A DNA stretch of 64,000 bases, taken from positions 1,922,001-1,986,000 of the forward strand of contig NZ_CP121194.1 in NCBI RefSeq assembly GCF_039993895.1, given 5' to 3'. Both the position numbers and the translations under genes were made by a program. Below, piece by piece: positions 54,836 to 63,440 of the stretch. This DNA is from Edaphobacter paludis (GTDB lineage Bacteria; Acidobacteriota; Terriglobia; Terriglobales; Acidobacteriaceae). Position 1 is the first letter of the stretch, and each line of letters begins with the position of its first letter. The notes under the pieces were generated by a model, which did no database searches, had not been told where the DNA came from, and saw nothing but the letters and a program-made list of their open reading frames with translations.

Positions 54836-56636
54836 TGCGAAACGCTTTGTTGTTGTTTCTGCGGCCCTGGTTCTTATAGGTGGCACTTGCTCCGCTGCGC
54901 AGTATGCCTTAGCGCAGAAGGGATACTCCAGAAATGTTCTCGGCTCGCCGACCCTGCCAGACCCAATCTCCATTTACAACAACTGGTCAGCCTATGACGA
55001 ACTCTCGGACAACATCCCGCTCACACAGGACCTCGCCATGCGAGAGCTCGACAATGTCATTCGTCTGCGGAAACTTGGAGTGCGTTTCGATTACTACATG
55101 ATGGATGCCTTCTGGTTTGATCCTGATGGTGGGTACCGCACATGGAGACAGCCAAATTGGCCGAATGGTCCCGATGCCTGGATCAAAAAATGCCAGGACA
55201 ATGGCATTCGCCCTGGTATGTGGTTCAGCTCGAATACGCTCGTGAAGATCAAGCCTGCTCCACAGTGGCGCGACTCGCTGAACAAGCAGGGAAGCGCCAT
55301 GTCTTTCTCTGAAGGCGGATTTTTGCCCGATTTTGTGGATGTGCTGCAGTACTGGTACGGCCACGGCATTCGCATGTTCAAATTTGACTTTGTTGACCTG
55401 ACGGTGGCTACGCCGAAGGACGAGGCCACGCTTACCAAAGCCGAGATTGTGCGACGAAATGCGACGGCGTTCCGCAATGCGCTGGCGGCGTTCCGCACTC
55501 AGCATCCCGATGTTGTCCTTGAAGGCTTCAATGGCTTCGGCGGTGTTCTGGACTCCACCTCATACCCGTTTCCCTTCAAGGATCCCGTCGATCTGCGTTG
55601 GCTGGGGGTACTCGATGCGCAGTACTCCGGTGACCCTCGCCCCGGCGATGTGCCTGAGATGAACTTCTGGCGCTCGATGGACATCTATAGCGATCATCAG
55701 GTGCGCCGCTTTCAGGAGTCCGGATTGCCAATCGAGCGTATCGACTCCACCGGCTTCATGGTGGGCAAGACCGGCACCATCTATTACCGCGGCATGCATG
55801 CATGGAAGGGGGCATTGATTCTTATGCTGGCGCGTGGCGGCTGGATGAATACAACGCACGGCAACCTTGAGCTCATTGGAGAAGATGAAGCCCGCTGGTT
55901 CGCTCGTGTGCAGTCGCTGTATCTACACCTCCAGTCGGAAGGCCGCATCAAGACCTTCGGCGGCATTCCCGGCAACGTGCAGACGTACGGGTTTGGCGCG
56001 TTGGATGCCAATGGCAGCGTATACGTGATGGTGAATCCGGGACAAGATATGGCGAAGATCCGGATGCCGTTACTTTCACAGGCGCAGAAACCACTCGGGC
56101 AGGGACGGTTGCTCTTTCGAGACGCAGGCTTCGTACCACGCCTGAACGAAGATACGATCGAACTTGGACCGGGGCAGATGGCCATGGTGGGTTTCGGCAA
56201 GTACGCTACGCCCGCATATGATTTTGGCATCCAGCAGGATGTGGTTATTCCGCGTGCAATCCGCCCTGTGGAGGCTGAGTTCAAGTCAATTGGTAAAGGC
56301 ATCATTCAGGCGACAATTCCGGCACCTGCGGGTGGCGATCTGCGCCTTATCATGCAGCAATATTCCCCCGATGGAAGCCTTCGCCGGACGTGGGCGGGCG
56401 GTCCGCCAAACGGTACGAACATGGACAAAGTTTTTCTGCTGAAGGCAGAGCAGGAAGGCCGGGAACTACCCATTCGCGAAGACTATAATCGCGTGATCTG
56501 GGCCGGACTCTCGTGGGCCGCAGGCGAGATCAGCCAGAATTACCTGCACGCGGGAGAGCCTCTAACACTTACCTTCCAGTCTACGGAGAAGGATCCGGTG
56601 ACACTGAAGGGCAGTTTGTATCTTGTGGACTATTAG
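54828..56636 (+). CDS. Secreted clan GH-D (alpha-galactosidase-like) glycoside hydrolase
   Basis: A 602-residue protein with a signal peptide (VVVSAALVLIGGTCSAAQYA). The TIM barrel has SIYNNWSAYDELSDN, FDYYMMDAFWFDPDGGYRTW, then GIRPGMWFSSNTLVKI, and the likely nucleophile Asp in MFKFDFVDL. These resemble GH27/GH36 enzymes, which release alpha-galactose and relatives, but the exact family is uncertain. A beta-sandwich C-terminus follows. ATG at 54828 overlaps the beta-helix gene and has GGAG at 9 bases. Confidence 0.68.
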   Translation: MNSAKRFVVVSAALVLIGGTCSAAQYALAQKGYSRNVLGSPTLPDPISIYNNWSAYDELSDNIPLTQDLAMRELDNVIRLRKLGVRFDYYMMDAFWFDPDGGYRTWRQPNWPNGPDAWIKKCQDNGIRPGMWFSSNTLVKIKPAPQWRDSLNKQGSAMSFSEGGFLPDFVDVLQYWYGHGIRMFKFDFVDLTVATPKDEATLTKAEIVRRNATAFRNALAAFRTQHPDVVLEGFNGFGGVLDSTSYPFPFKDPVDLRWLGVLDAQYSGDPRPGDVPEMNFWRSMDIYSDHQVRRFQESGLPIERIDSTGFMVGKTGTIYYRGMHAWKGALILMLARGGWMNTTHGNLELIGEDEARWFARVQSLYLHLQSEGRIKTFGGIPGNVQTYGFGALDANGSVYVMVNPGQDMAKIRMPLLSQAQKPLGQGRLLFRDAGFVPRLNEDTIELGPGQMAMVGFGKYATPAYDFGIQQDVVIPRAIRPVEAEFKSIGKGIIQATIPAPAGGDLRLIMQQYSPDGSLRRTWAGGPPNGTNMDKVFLLKAEQEGRELPIREDYNRVIWAGLSWAAGEISQNYLHAGEPLTLTFQSTEKDPVTLKGSLYLVDY

Positions 56637-56703
56637 CTCAGATTGCAGGTCGCAACTCGTCAGGAGCTCTAAGCCGGTGACAGATTCTGACTTCTCAACC
56701 AGA

Positions 56704-56728
56704 CGCGTTATGTGGCCCACATAACGCG
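56704..56728. promoter_or_regulatory. 25-bp perfect palindrome before the GH3 gene
   Basis: CGCGTTATGTGG and CCACATAACGCG flank a single C, a perfect 12-base inverted repeat. It ends 29 bases before the GH3 ATG. With one base between arms it cannot form a normal hairpin without losing pairs, and no T run follows, so an operator is more likely than a terminator. Confidence 0.6.
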
Positions 56729-56757
56729 CAAGCCGGAACCGACAAGAAGGAACACTG

Positions 56758-58968
56758 ATGTCATTTTGCATGTTTTCTAAGAGTCTAAAGATCTCTTCGC
56801 TTCTGATTGTTCTGGCGCTCGCATCCGCTGGCGCAGTGCAGGCTCAAACACCGCAAGATGCATCGCGAATGCCGTGGATGAACACGGCTCTTTCGCCGGA
56901 TCAGCGGGCCGACATGGTGATCGGCCAGATGACCCTCGACGAAAAGATTCAATTCGTTCACGGAACCGGCTGGGGCATCTCGAATGTCATCGACGCTCGC
57001 TCCAACGGCGGTGCCGGCTTTGTTCCCGGTATCCCCCGTCTGCACATTCCCGACATCAACATGACTGACTCAGCCGTCGGAATCTGCAAGGCTGCGATTC
57101 AGGGCCGTTATGCTACGTTGCTGCCATCCACTCTAGGAGCGGCTGCAAGCTGGGACCCCGATGGGGCCTTCCTCTATGGATCGGTGATCGGGCGCGAGGC
57201 CCGCGCCCTCGGATTCAATATGTCCATCGGGGGCGGCGTCGATATCACCCGTGAGCCGCGCAATGGCCGCAACTTCGAATATGCCGGCGAAGATCCCGTG
57301 CTGGCTGGAACCATGACGGGCGAGTTGGAACGCGGCGTCAAATCCGAGCACGTCATGAGCGACATCAAGCACTTTGCACTTAACGACCAGGAGACCGGGC
57401 GAACCGTCGTCAACGTCCTGCTTGACAAGCGATCCATGCGCGAGTCCGACTTACTCGCCTTCGAGGTTGCTATAGGAATCGCCGAGCCATCAGCCGTGAT
57501 GTGCTCCTACAATCTCGTCGAGGGCGATCATGCCTGTGAAAACGACTATCTTCTCAACCAGACACTGAAGAAGGACTTCCACTTCAAGGGCTGGGTCGTT
57601 TCGGATTGGGGTGCAACCCACAGCACAGTGAAGTCCGCGCTGAACGGCCTGGACCAAGAGATGCCGGGAGACGACAACTACTTCAATGCACCTCTCAAAA
57701 AGGCAGTTGAAGACGGCCAGGTTCCGATGACACGCCTCAACGACATGGTGCATCGCATTCTGCGCAGCATGTTCGCCGCGGGTGTCGTCGACAATCCTCC
57801 AATTCGCAGCGTGGTCGATCCGTTTCGTGGCCGTGATGATGCCCAGCGTATCGAAGAAGAGAGCATTGTGCTGCTCAAAAACTCCGGCAATATTCTGCCG
57901 CTCAAGGCCTCCGCCGCAACTTCCATTGCGCTCATAGGATCACACGCCGATGTTGGTGTCCTCTCCGGCGGCGGATCCGCGCAGGTGGATGCGCCCGGCG
58001 GCAACGTAATCGATCCAAAGCCCGGCCCCTCCCCCTGGGGAGAATCCATCTACTTCCCCTCGTCGCCGCTTCGCTATATCCGAGCGAAGTCGCCACAAAG
58101 CAAGGTTCAATTCATCGATGGAAAAGACGCTGTTGCTGCGGCAAAACTGGCTGGCTCCTGCAATCTGGCCATCGTCTTCGTCACCCAGCCGATGACGGAA
58201 GCCAAGGATGCGGCAACGCTATCCCTGCCTGACAATCAGGACGCTCTTGTAGAAGCAGTGGCCAAAGCCAATCCCAACACCATCGTTGTTCTCGAAACCG
58301 GTGGCGCCGTCACCATGCCCTGGGTGCAGGATGTCAAAGGAATCGTAGAAATGTGGTACCCCGGCATAGGAGGAGCACAGGCGCTTGCCAATATTCTCTT
58401 TGGCCACGTCAATCCTTCGGGCAAGCTCGCCGTCACTTTCCCAAAAAGCGACGCGGACCTGCCGCATCCAACCGCTCCCGGCCTTGAACCCGTCAGCAAT
58501 GGAGACTCCCATCACGAGGTGCGTCCCTTCGACCTCACCTACACCGCAGGGGCCGAGGTCGGTTACAAGTGGTTTGAGGCGACCCATCGACAGCCGCTAT
58601 TCCCGTTCGGCTTCGGGCTTTCGTACACCACCTTCGCCTACTCCGGCCTCCAGATCGATAACCATGCGCGTACGGCTCGCCTCACTATAAAGAACACGGG
58701 ATTTCGCGAAGGTACTGAGATCGCCGAGCTGTATGTTGCGCTTCCGTCCGCTGCACTCGAGAATTACAAGCGACTCGTCGCATGGCAGCGGGTCACGCTT
58801 GCGCCTGGAGAATCGAAGAGCCTCACCCTGACCATGAATCCGCTCTATCTCTCTATCTTCGACGTCCCCAAAGACGCATGGCAACTTCTGCCCGGCGACT
58901 ATAAGGTGACGGTGGGTCCATCCTCCGGCCAAGCTCTCCTGAAAGCCACCCTACACGTGCGCCCATAA
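56758..58968 (+). CDS. Secreted GH3 beta-glycosidase
   Basis: A 736-residue protein with a signal peptide (SSLLIVLALASAGAVQAQ). The N-terminal barrel has LTLDEKIQFVHGTG-like text (MTLDEKIQFVHGTGWG), KHFALNDQETGR and the nucleophile Asp in GWVVSDWGATHS (near residue 283). The alpha/beta sandwich domain has ESIVLLKNSGNILPL and VTFPKSDADLP. A fibronectin III-like domain closes it (YVALPSAALENYKRL and so on). GH3 enzymes finish oligosaccharides to monosaccharides; glucose, xylose or galactose cannot be told apart. AAGGA at 6 bases sets the start. Confidence 0.94.
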   Translation: MSFCMFSKSLKISSLLIVLALASAGAVQAQTPQDASRMPWMNTALSPDQRADMVIGQMTLDEKIQFVHGTGWGISNVIDARSNGGAGFVPGIPRLHIPDINMTDSAVGICKAAIQGRYATLLPSTLGAAASWDPDGAFLYGSVIGREARALGFNMSIGGGVDITREPRNGRNFEYAGEDPVLAGTMTGELERGVKSEHVMSDIKHFALNDQETGRTVVNVLLDKRSMRESDLLAFEVAIGIAEPSAVMCSYNLVEGDHACENDYLLNQTLKKDFHFKGWVVSDWGATHSTVKSALNGLDQEMPGDDNYFNAPLKKAVEDGQVPMTRLNDMVHRILRSMFAAGVVDNPPIRSVVDPFRGRDDAQRIEEESIVLLKNSGNILPLKASAATSIALIGSHADVGVLSGGGSAQVDAPGGNVIDPKPGPSPWGESIYFPSSPLRYIRAKSPQSKVQFIDGKDAVAAAKLAGSCNLAIVFVTQPMTEAKDAATLSLPDNQDALVEAVAKANPNTIVVLETGGAVTMPWVQDVKGIVEMWYPGIGGAQALANILFGHVNPSGKLAVTFPKSDADLPHPTAPGLEPVSNGDSHHEVRPFDLTYTAGAEVGYKWFEATHRQPLFPFGFGLSYTTFAYSGLQIDNHARTARLTIKNTGFREGTEIAELYVALPSAALENYKRLVAWQRVTLAPGESKSLTLTMNPLYLSIFDVPKDAWQLLPGDYKVTVGPSSGQALLKATLHVRP

Positions 58969-59124
58969 AAGAGAGCGGTGCAACCCTGAAACCGAGAAGA
59001 TTTCGATCATCTCTCATCTCTGAGATCGCGAAGCGGCGCAAAAAATCGAGGGTCATTCATGCTTTCACTGGAAAAGGACAACGTGTGAGTCTCGAGTACC
59101 CAGGGGGGATACCTCCGGTATGCC

Positions 59125-59562
59125 TTAGAACGTAGTGCTGACCGTCAGGCGGAAGGTCTTGCGCGGCTCGCGAAGCAGGTAGTTCGCCCCGTAGTATTGC
59201 ACCGCCTGCTGGTAGGTGAACAAGCCCGCATCCGACGTTGGGAAGAAGCTTTGGAACTTGTTGCCCGCGCCCGAGTTCGGCACGGCAAGGTCCTGCGGAA
59301 TCTGCTTGTAGAGCCGCAGCGGGTTATAAGCGTAGTAGAGCCGGAACGGTGCATTCACAATCGGCAGAATCACCTGAAGCTCAGCACCGTTCGACATGCG
59401 CGGCACAAAGTTCGTGCCCGGAACCACATGCAGCCGGTCCGGGAACGCTACCGACTGACCGCCGAAGCAGGAGCCGTTGACCAGCGTCGGGCAGCCATAG
59501 GATGCGCCGGAGATGACCGACTGGCCGGCGATGCTCTGCCGCAACTGGTTGGGCTTGCGCAT
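59125..59562 (-). pseudogene. C-terminal fragment of BamA
   Basis: A 145-codon frame with no plausible start. It reads VVPGTNFVPRMSNGAELQVI, then LPIVNAPFRLYYAYNPLRLY and ends REPRKTFRLTVSTTF, the last four strands of an acidobacterial BamA barrel with its terminal Phe. POTRA domains and most of the barrel are missing; an in-frame stop lies two codons upstream of the first ATG. It is a detached copy of the gene's 3' end, probably not functional. Confidence 0.72.
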
Positions 59563-59601
59563 CGAAGGTCAGGTTGAAGTCGGTATCCAACCACTCGTTA
59601 G

Positions 59602-59970
59602 CAGTCTCCAAACGTTCCAGATTATTCCTCCATCACCGAGCGAAGGCGCCTCACCGGCCCTGCACTTCGGCGCTTCTTTAATATCATGCAGAAGTGGAAG
59701 GTAGACACGAAAGACGCGCGGTTTCTGCTTGGTGGAATTACCAGCCGGCGCTTCAAACAGTTATCCTCTCGCCCGGAAGGACGAATTCTCAACCAGGATC
59801 AGCTTTTTCGAGCAACCAGCGTGATCGCAATCGATCAATCCCTCCACAAACTGCTCCCTCGGCGGGAGGGTGATGAATGGGTACAAACGCCCAACAGGCA
59901 ATTCCGCGGGGGAACATATTCCCTCATTGCTACTGGCCATTCAATCATATCGAGGGTATCTATCCGGGGG
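59602..59970 (+). pseudogene. Remnant of an MbcA/ParS/Xre-type antitoxin
   Basis: The open frame starts after an in-frame TAG and has no start before an internal ATG (59686). It encodes GPALRRFFNIMQKWKVDTKD, ARFLLGGITSRRFKQL, LNQDQLFRATSVIAIDQSLH and EWVQTPNRQFRGGT. This fits the DUF2384 toxin-binding family, antitoxins normally paired with a RES toxin. The N-terminus is gone and the text decays after SLIATG; no RES gene follows. It is a broken toxin-antitoxin half. Confidence 0.6.
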
Positions 59971-60048
59971 AAGTTGCCTCATCTGCCGTCACTGTGTCTG
60001 TTTTCGCACGTCTATTGCTATGTGAGTTGCGCCACCGGAGGGACAGCA

Positions 60049-60368
60049 AGTCGAGAGAAAGTGGCAGCGCGGCGCGTGTTTGGATTGCTACCAGAACCGT
60101 TGGCGACGGACCTGTATCGAGCCGGGAGGAATTCGAGGCTCGCGTCACTCCCGAAGCACGTTTCGCACGCGCAATTGACCGCTTGCAGCCACTTCTTCAC
60201 AACTACTACACACGCGGCTTAAGTTGGAAGCAACATGGGATTTCGGCAGTGCAGGTTCGAAAAGTCATGTCAGTCATTGACGAAGCGTCAAGGCCCCTTG
60301 GAGAACTTGCCGCCGCAATCATCGAAGATTCTGTCGATCGAGGTTTCCTTCCCGAGACAAGCAGCTAA
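60049..60368 (+). pseudogene. Frameshifted C-terminal remnant of an HD-domain hydrolase
   Basis: Two frames together give one protein end. The first reads SREKVAARRVFGLLPEPLAT, DLYR. After a shift near 60120 the second reads REEFEARVTPEARFARAIDR, LQPLLHNYYTRGLSWKQHGI. It closes in ELAAAIIEDSVDRGFLPETS. This matches the C-terminal half of HD_3 (YfbR/HDDC2-like) phosphohydrolases. The metal-binding HD motif is missing, so it is inactive. It ends 18 bases before the convergent regulator gene. Confidence 0.65.
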
Positions 60369-60386
60369 AGGCACGACTCGGAAGAC

Positions 60387-61862
60387 TCAATTCAATACCG
60401 ATGCGAGCACATCCACCCCGCGCCGCAATTCGTCAGGAGTACATCCGGCGAAACCCAGCATCAAGCCATTAGGTTGGTGACTTCGAATGGCGAACTGTGA
60501 GAGCGCTGCGATTTCGAGGCCCTGAGCGCGGGCGCGCCCCGCGACAGTTTGGTCGAGTTCGGCTCCTTGAAGCCAGCCGATCGTCCGCATTCCCGAGGGT
60601 GCAAGATCTACATTTAGCCGCCCACTCAATCGGTTCTTGGCAGCTTCAACCAGGACGCTGACTCGTTCTGAATAGATCTGGCGCATGCGCCGGATGTGGT
60701 GTCCGAAGTGCCCGTCGAGGATAAACTCTGCCAGGATTGCCTGCTCCAATGTCGGCGAATGGCGGTCGATCAGGAAGCGAGCAGACGCAAATGCTTCAAC
60801 GAGCCGCTGAGGGAGCACGAGGAAACCAAGGCGCAGAGAATTGAACAGCATCTTGGTAAATGTTCCGACATAAATTACGGTTCCGGATCGATCGAGACTC
60901 TGTAGCGCGGGGACCGGCCGTCCGAAGTAACGATACTCTGCGTCAAATTCGTCTTCCACAATCCATGCCCCTTTGTCGATCGCCCAATTCAGCAGTTGCA
61001 GTCGGCGCGGAAGCGACATCGTGATACCAAGCGGAAACTGATTGGCAGGTGTTGTATAAATCAATTGTGCCTTTTGGTGATGGCGCGGAACCGTTGCGAT
61101 TTTGATTCCTTGCTCATCGACGGGTACTGGCACAACGCGGCCACCACCCGCTTTGAAAGCGGAAACAGCACCTGGATAGCCGGGATCTTCCATCAACACC
61201 ACGTCGCCGGGGTCCAGCAGCAGACGAGCCACAAGATCGAGCGCCTGTTGCGCTCCCGCAGTGATGATGACTTGATCAGGTTCACAGCGCACACTCCGGG
61301 CGCTTCCCACATATTCGGCAATAGCTTTCCGAAGCGGCGCATATCCATGCGCATCGCCTTGTCCGTAAAGCGATCTCGGCGCGCGACGTACTACTCTGCC
61401 TGCAATTCGCGACCAAAGGTCGACCGGAAACAGATCGATTGCCGGCTCGTATGCCCGAAATGCCTTGCCCACAGAACGAGACGCAGGAAGTGGAGAAATA
61501 TTGTCGGCCGTGAGATTGCCTCTCTTGGACAAGCCTGCTCGCGATGGTCGATCCGAAGCTTGAATCGCAGGACGGTTCGCAGACAACAAATCGTCCGGGA
61601 GCGCTAGCGCCACAAATGAACCTGCCCCTTTGCGCGTCTCGATGTACCCTTCGTCTTGAAGATGTTCAAAGGCAGTGACAACTGTTCCACGAGAGCATTG
61701 ATACTGTTGAGCCAATCCGCGGCTGGAGGGCATTCGCGTTCCGCGCTTGAGCTTACTCGATAAGATTGAATTCCGAATCTCGTCTCTTAGCCAACGCCAC
61801 AGCTCTTTTTCCCCCCTTGGGTGTGTTAGCGGCAAATCCTGAAACGTCTCCTGTTTGCTCAT
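60387..61862 (-). CDS. MocR/PdxR-type GntR regulator with aminotransferase domain
   Basis: A 491-residue fusion. The N-terminal GntR winged helix reads LWRWLRDEIRNSILSSKLKR, then GTRMPSSRGLAQQYQCSRGT and GYIETRKGAGSFV. The fold-type I aminotransferase-like domain has LYGQGDAHGYAPLRKAIAEY, VIITAGAQQALDLV, EDPGYPG, VEDEFDAEYR and the PLP Lys in GTFTKMLFNSLRLG. PdxR-type proteins sense PLP and control vitamin B6 genes; other MocR members control amine metabolism. No pyridoxine gene is seen here. The target is unknown. Confidence 0.9.
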   Translation of the reverse strand: MSKQETFQDLPLTHPRGEKELWRWLRDEIRNSILSSKLKRGTRMPSSRGLAQQYQCSRGTVVTAFEHLQDEGYIETRKGAGSFVALALPDDLLSANRPAIQASDRPSRAGLSKRGNLTADNISPLPASRSVGKAFRAYEPAIDLFPVDLWSRIAGRVVRRAPRSLYGQGDAHGYAPLRKAIAEYVGSARSVRCEPDQVIITAGAQQALDLVARLLLDPGDVVLMEDPGYPGAVSAFKAGGGRVVPVPVDEQGIKIATVPRHHQKAQLIYTTPANQFPLGITMSLPRRLQLLNWAIDKGAWIVEDEFDAEYRYFGRPVPALQSLDRSGTVIYVGTFTKMLFNSLRLGFLVLPQRLVEAFASARFLIDRHSPTLEQAILAEFILDGHFGHHIRRMRQIYSERVSVLVEAAKNRLSGRLNVDLAPSGMRTIGWLQGAELDQTVAGRARAQGLEIAALSQFAIRSHQPNGLMLGFAGCTPDELRRGVDVLASVLN

Positions 61863-62106
61863 CGTGGACTACTCCATATTTCAATTATGGTCCGGTTGGC
61901 CATCCACTGCACGCATATCTTAAGAGTGGAAGGACATTGATATGCAACCAAGACTGGAGGTTCAGAAGATCGCACGGCAGGAATGCCGCACAGTCATAGC
62001 CTTGGAAACGTACGTTAGGAACTCCGGGCGACGACTCGGTAAGAGGGTGTGCCCCCAACTGCAAACAGAAAGTGAGTTGGTCTCAATGGCCATCGAGGAG
62101 AAATCT

Positions 62107-62493
62107 ATGAATTTAGGTAAACTGTTTCACCGCTTCCGCGTACCAATGCTCACCCTGGTAGTTTGCACCCTGGTGTTATTCGGCGCGCAATCTTCTTCGG
62201 CCCAAGAGATCACCGTATCAACGCCGAGGTTTTCTGTCGGGAGCCAACACTACTCAACCGGAACCTACAGGTTCACTCTTATCTCCACATGCTTTCTCTC
62301 CATTCGCAAAGTGGGTGGTGGAGACGAAAAGATGTTTCTGATACGGCATGAAGGCGACAGACAGCTGGGAGCAAAGGGTGGCCTGACCTTCGATGAATCC
62401 AAGGGACAAAGAATTCTTCGAGCAGTCTATATTCCGGGGGCAAACATGGCCGCCGAGTTGGTCGGAGACGAGATCGCGAGGAATGGAGAGTAG
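62107..62493 (+). CDS. Small secreted protein of unknown function
   Basis: A 128-residue protein with a signal peptide (MLTLVVCTLVLFGAQSSSAQ) and a beta-rich mature part: VGSQHYSTGTYRFTLISTCF, FLIRHEGDRQLGAK, LRAVYIPGANMAAELVGDE. It resembles short conserved acidobacterial exported proteins with a beta-sandwich pattern. ATG at 62107 has GAGGAG at 6 bases; the in-frame stretch from 61942 is not needed. Confidence 0.6.
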   Translation: MNLGKLFHRFRVPMLTLVVCTLVLFGAQSSSAQEITVSTPRFSVGSQHYSTGTYRFTLISTCFLSIRKVGGGDEKMFLIRHEGDRQLGAKGGLTFDESKGQRILRAVYIPGANMAAELVGDEIARNGE

Positions 62494-62676
62494 ATCATAT
62501 ACGGCGGTCTTGACGAACTCTCTCCCTAAGGGGCGCGATCGGCAAGCGAGGTTCAACAGACCAATGAAGTAAGGACTGTGATCGAACTCACCACATCATA
62601 CGATTCGCAATTAAACGAAGGGCGAATTGCTGATCCCTGGCCAATCCCGAACGTCCGATAAAGACAAGGAGCTGCG

Positions 62677-63141
62677 ATGACTCTGGCAACTGAAGCAGGA
62701 ACGGAAAAACACTTTGTAAATCCTGCCTTGCTTACCATCATCTTCGATATCGAGGCATCGTCCGATCGAGTGTTCACGGTGCTATGCAATGTTGAGCGCT
62801 GGCCCGAATGGACTTCAACGATGTCGAGTGTTCGACGAATTGATGACGGCCCTTTATCGGTGGGAAGTCGGGCGCAGGTTCGACAACCCGGATTGCGCCC
62901 GGCAATTTGGCAAGTCACCGAAATGGAACCAGGAAGGAGTTTTAGTTGGGCCACTCGCAGCCCTGGAGTGCACGTTACGGGGCGCCACCTCATCGAGAAG
63001 CGTGGGGCAAGCAGTAGGGTGACGCTGTCAATCGAATTCGCGGGGCTTCTAGGGCCGGTGGTCTCCCGCCTGTTTCGCAAGATGAACGAGCGGTACCTCA
63101 CGACCGAGGCCGAGAGCCTCAAAACGCGCAGCGAAAGCTGA
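62677..63141 (+). CDS. SRPBCC (START-like) family protein
   Basis: A 154-residue protein with the polyketide-cyclase/SRPBCC layout: FDIEASSDRVFTVLCNVERW-type opening, PEWTSTMSSVRRID, then GSRAQVRQPG, WQVTEMEPGRSFSWATRSPG and a long C-terminal helix (LFRKMNERYLTTEAESLK). The fold binds hydrophobic ligands; no function can be assigned. AAGGAG at 5 bases marks the start. Confidence 0.8.
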   Translation: MTLATEAGTEKHFVNPALLTIIFDIEASSDRVFTVLCNVERWPEWTSTMSSVRRIDDGPLSVGSRAQVRQPGLRPAIWQVTEMEPGRSFSWATRSPGVHVTGRHLIEKRGASSRVTLSIEFAGLLGPVVSRLFRKMNERYLTTEAESLKTRSES

Positions 63142-63440
63142 ATGTTGGAAGCGAAGAAATATTTTCACTAGTTTTGAGCTCATCTGATATCTCGGTGCCG
63201 GCGCAGAAGCGTGAAACCGGTTACAGCCGGTTAGGTCCCCGGTTGTAGAGGAGCAGGCTTGACATCAATCGCAAAACTATCCAGCTGATTCGCATCGGCA
63301 AGTGGCCAGGAGGAGCAACCACCTGCACACCTGAATTAGCGCATTAACCGTGGCAACATGACAACGAAGGTTACGGTCCCGGTGCATCTGTTGCGGACCG
63401 CTCACCAGCGAAATCTCCCGTCTAGAGGAACATTCCTTAA

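Noticed and set aside
63142-63440. Gap between the SRPBCC gene and the nadA fragment
   Set aside because: 299 bases inspected on both strands; no gene, structured RNA or clear repeat found.
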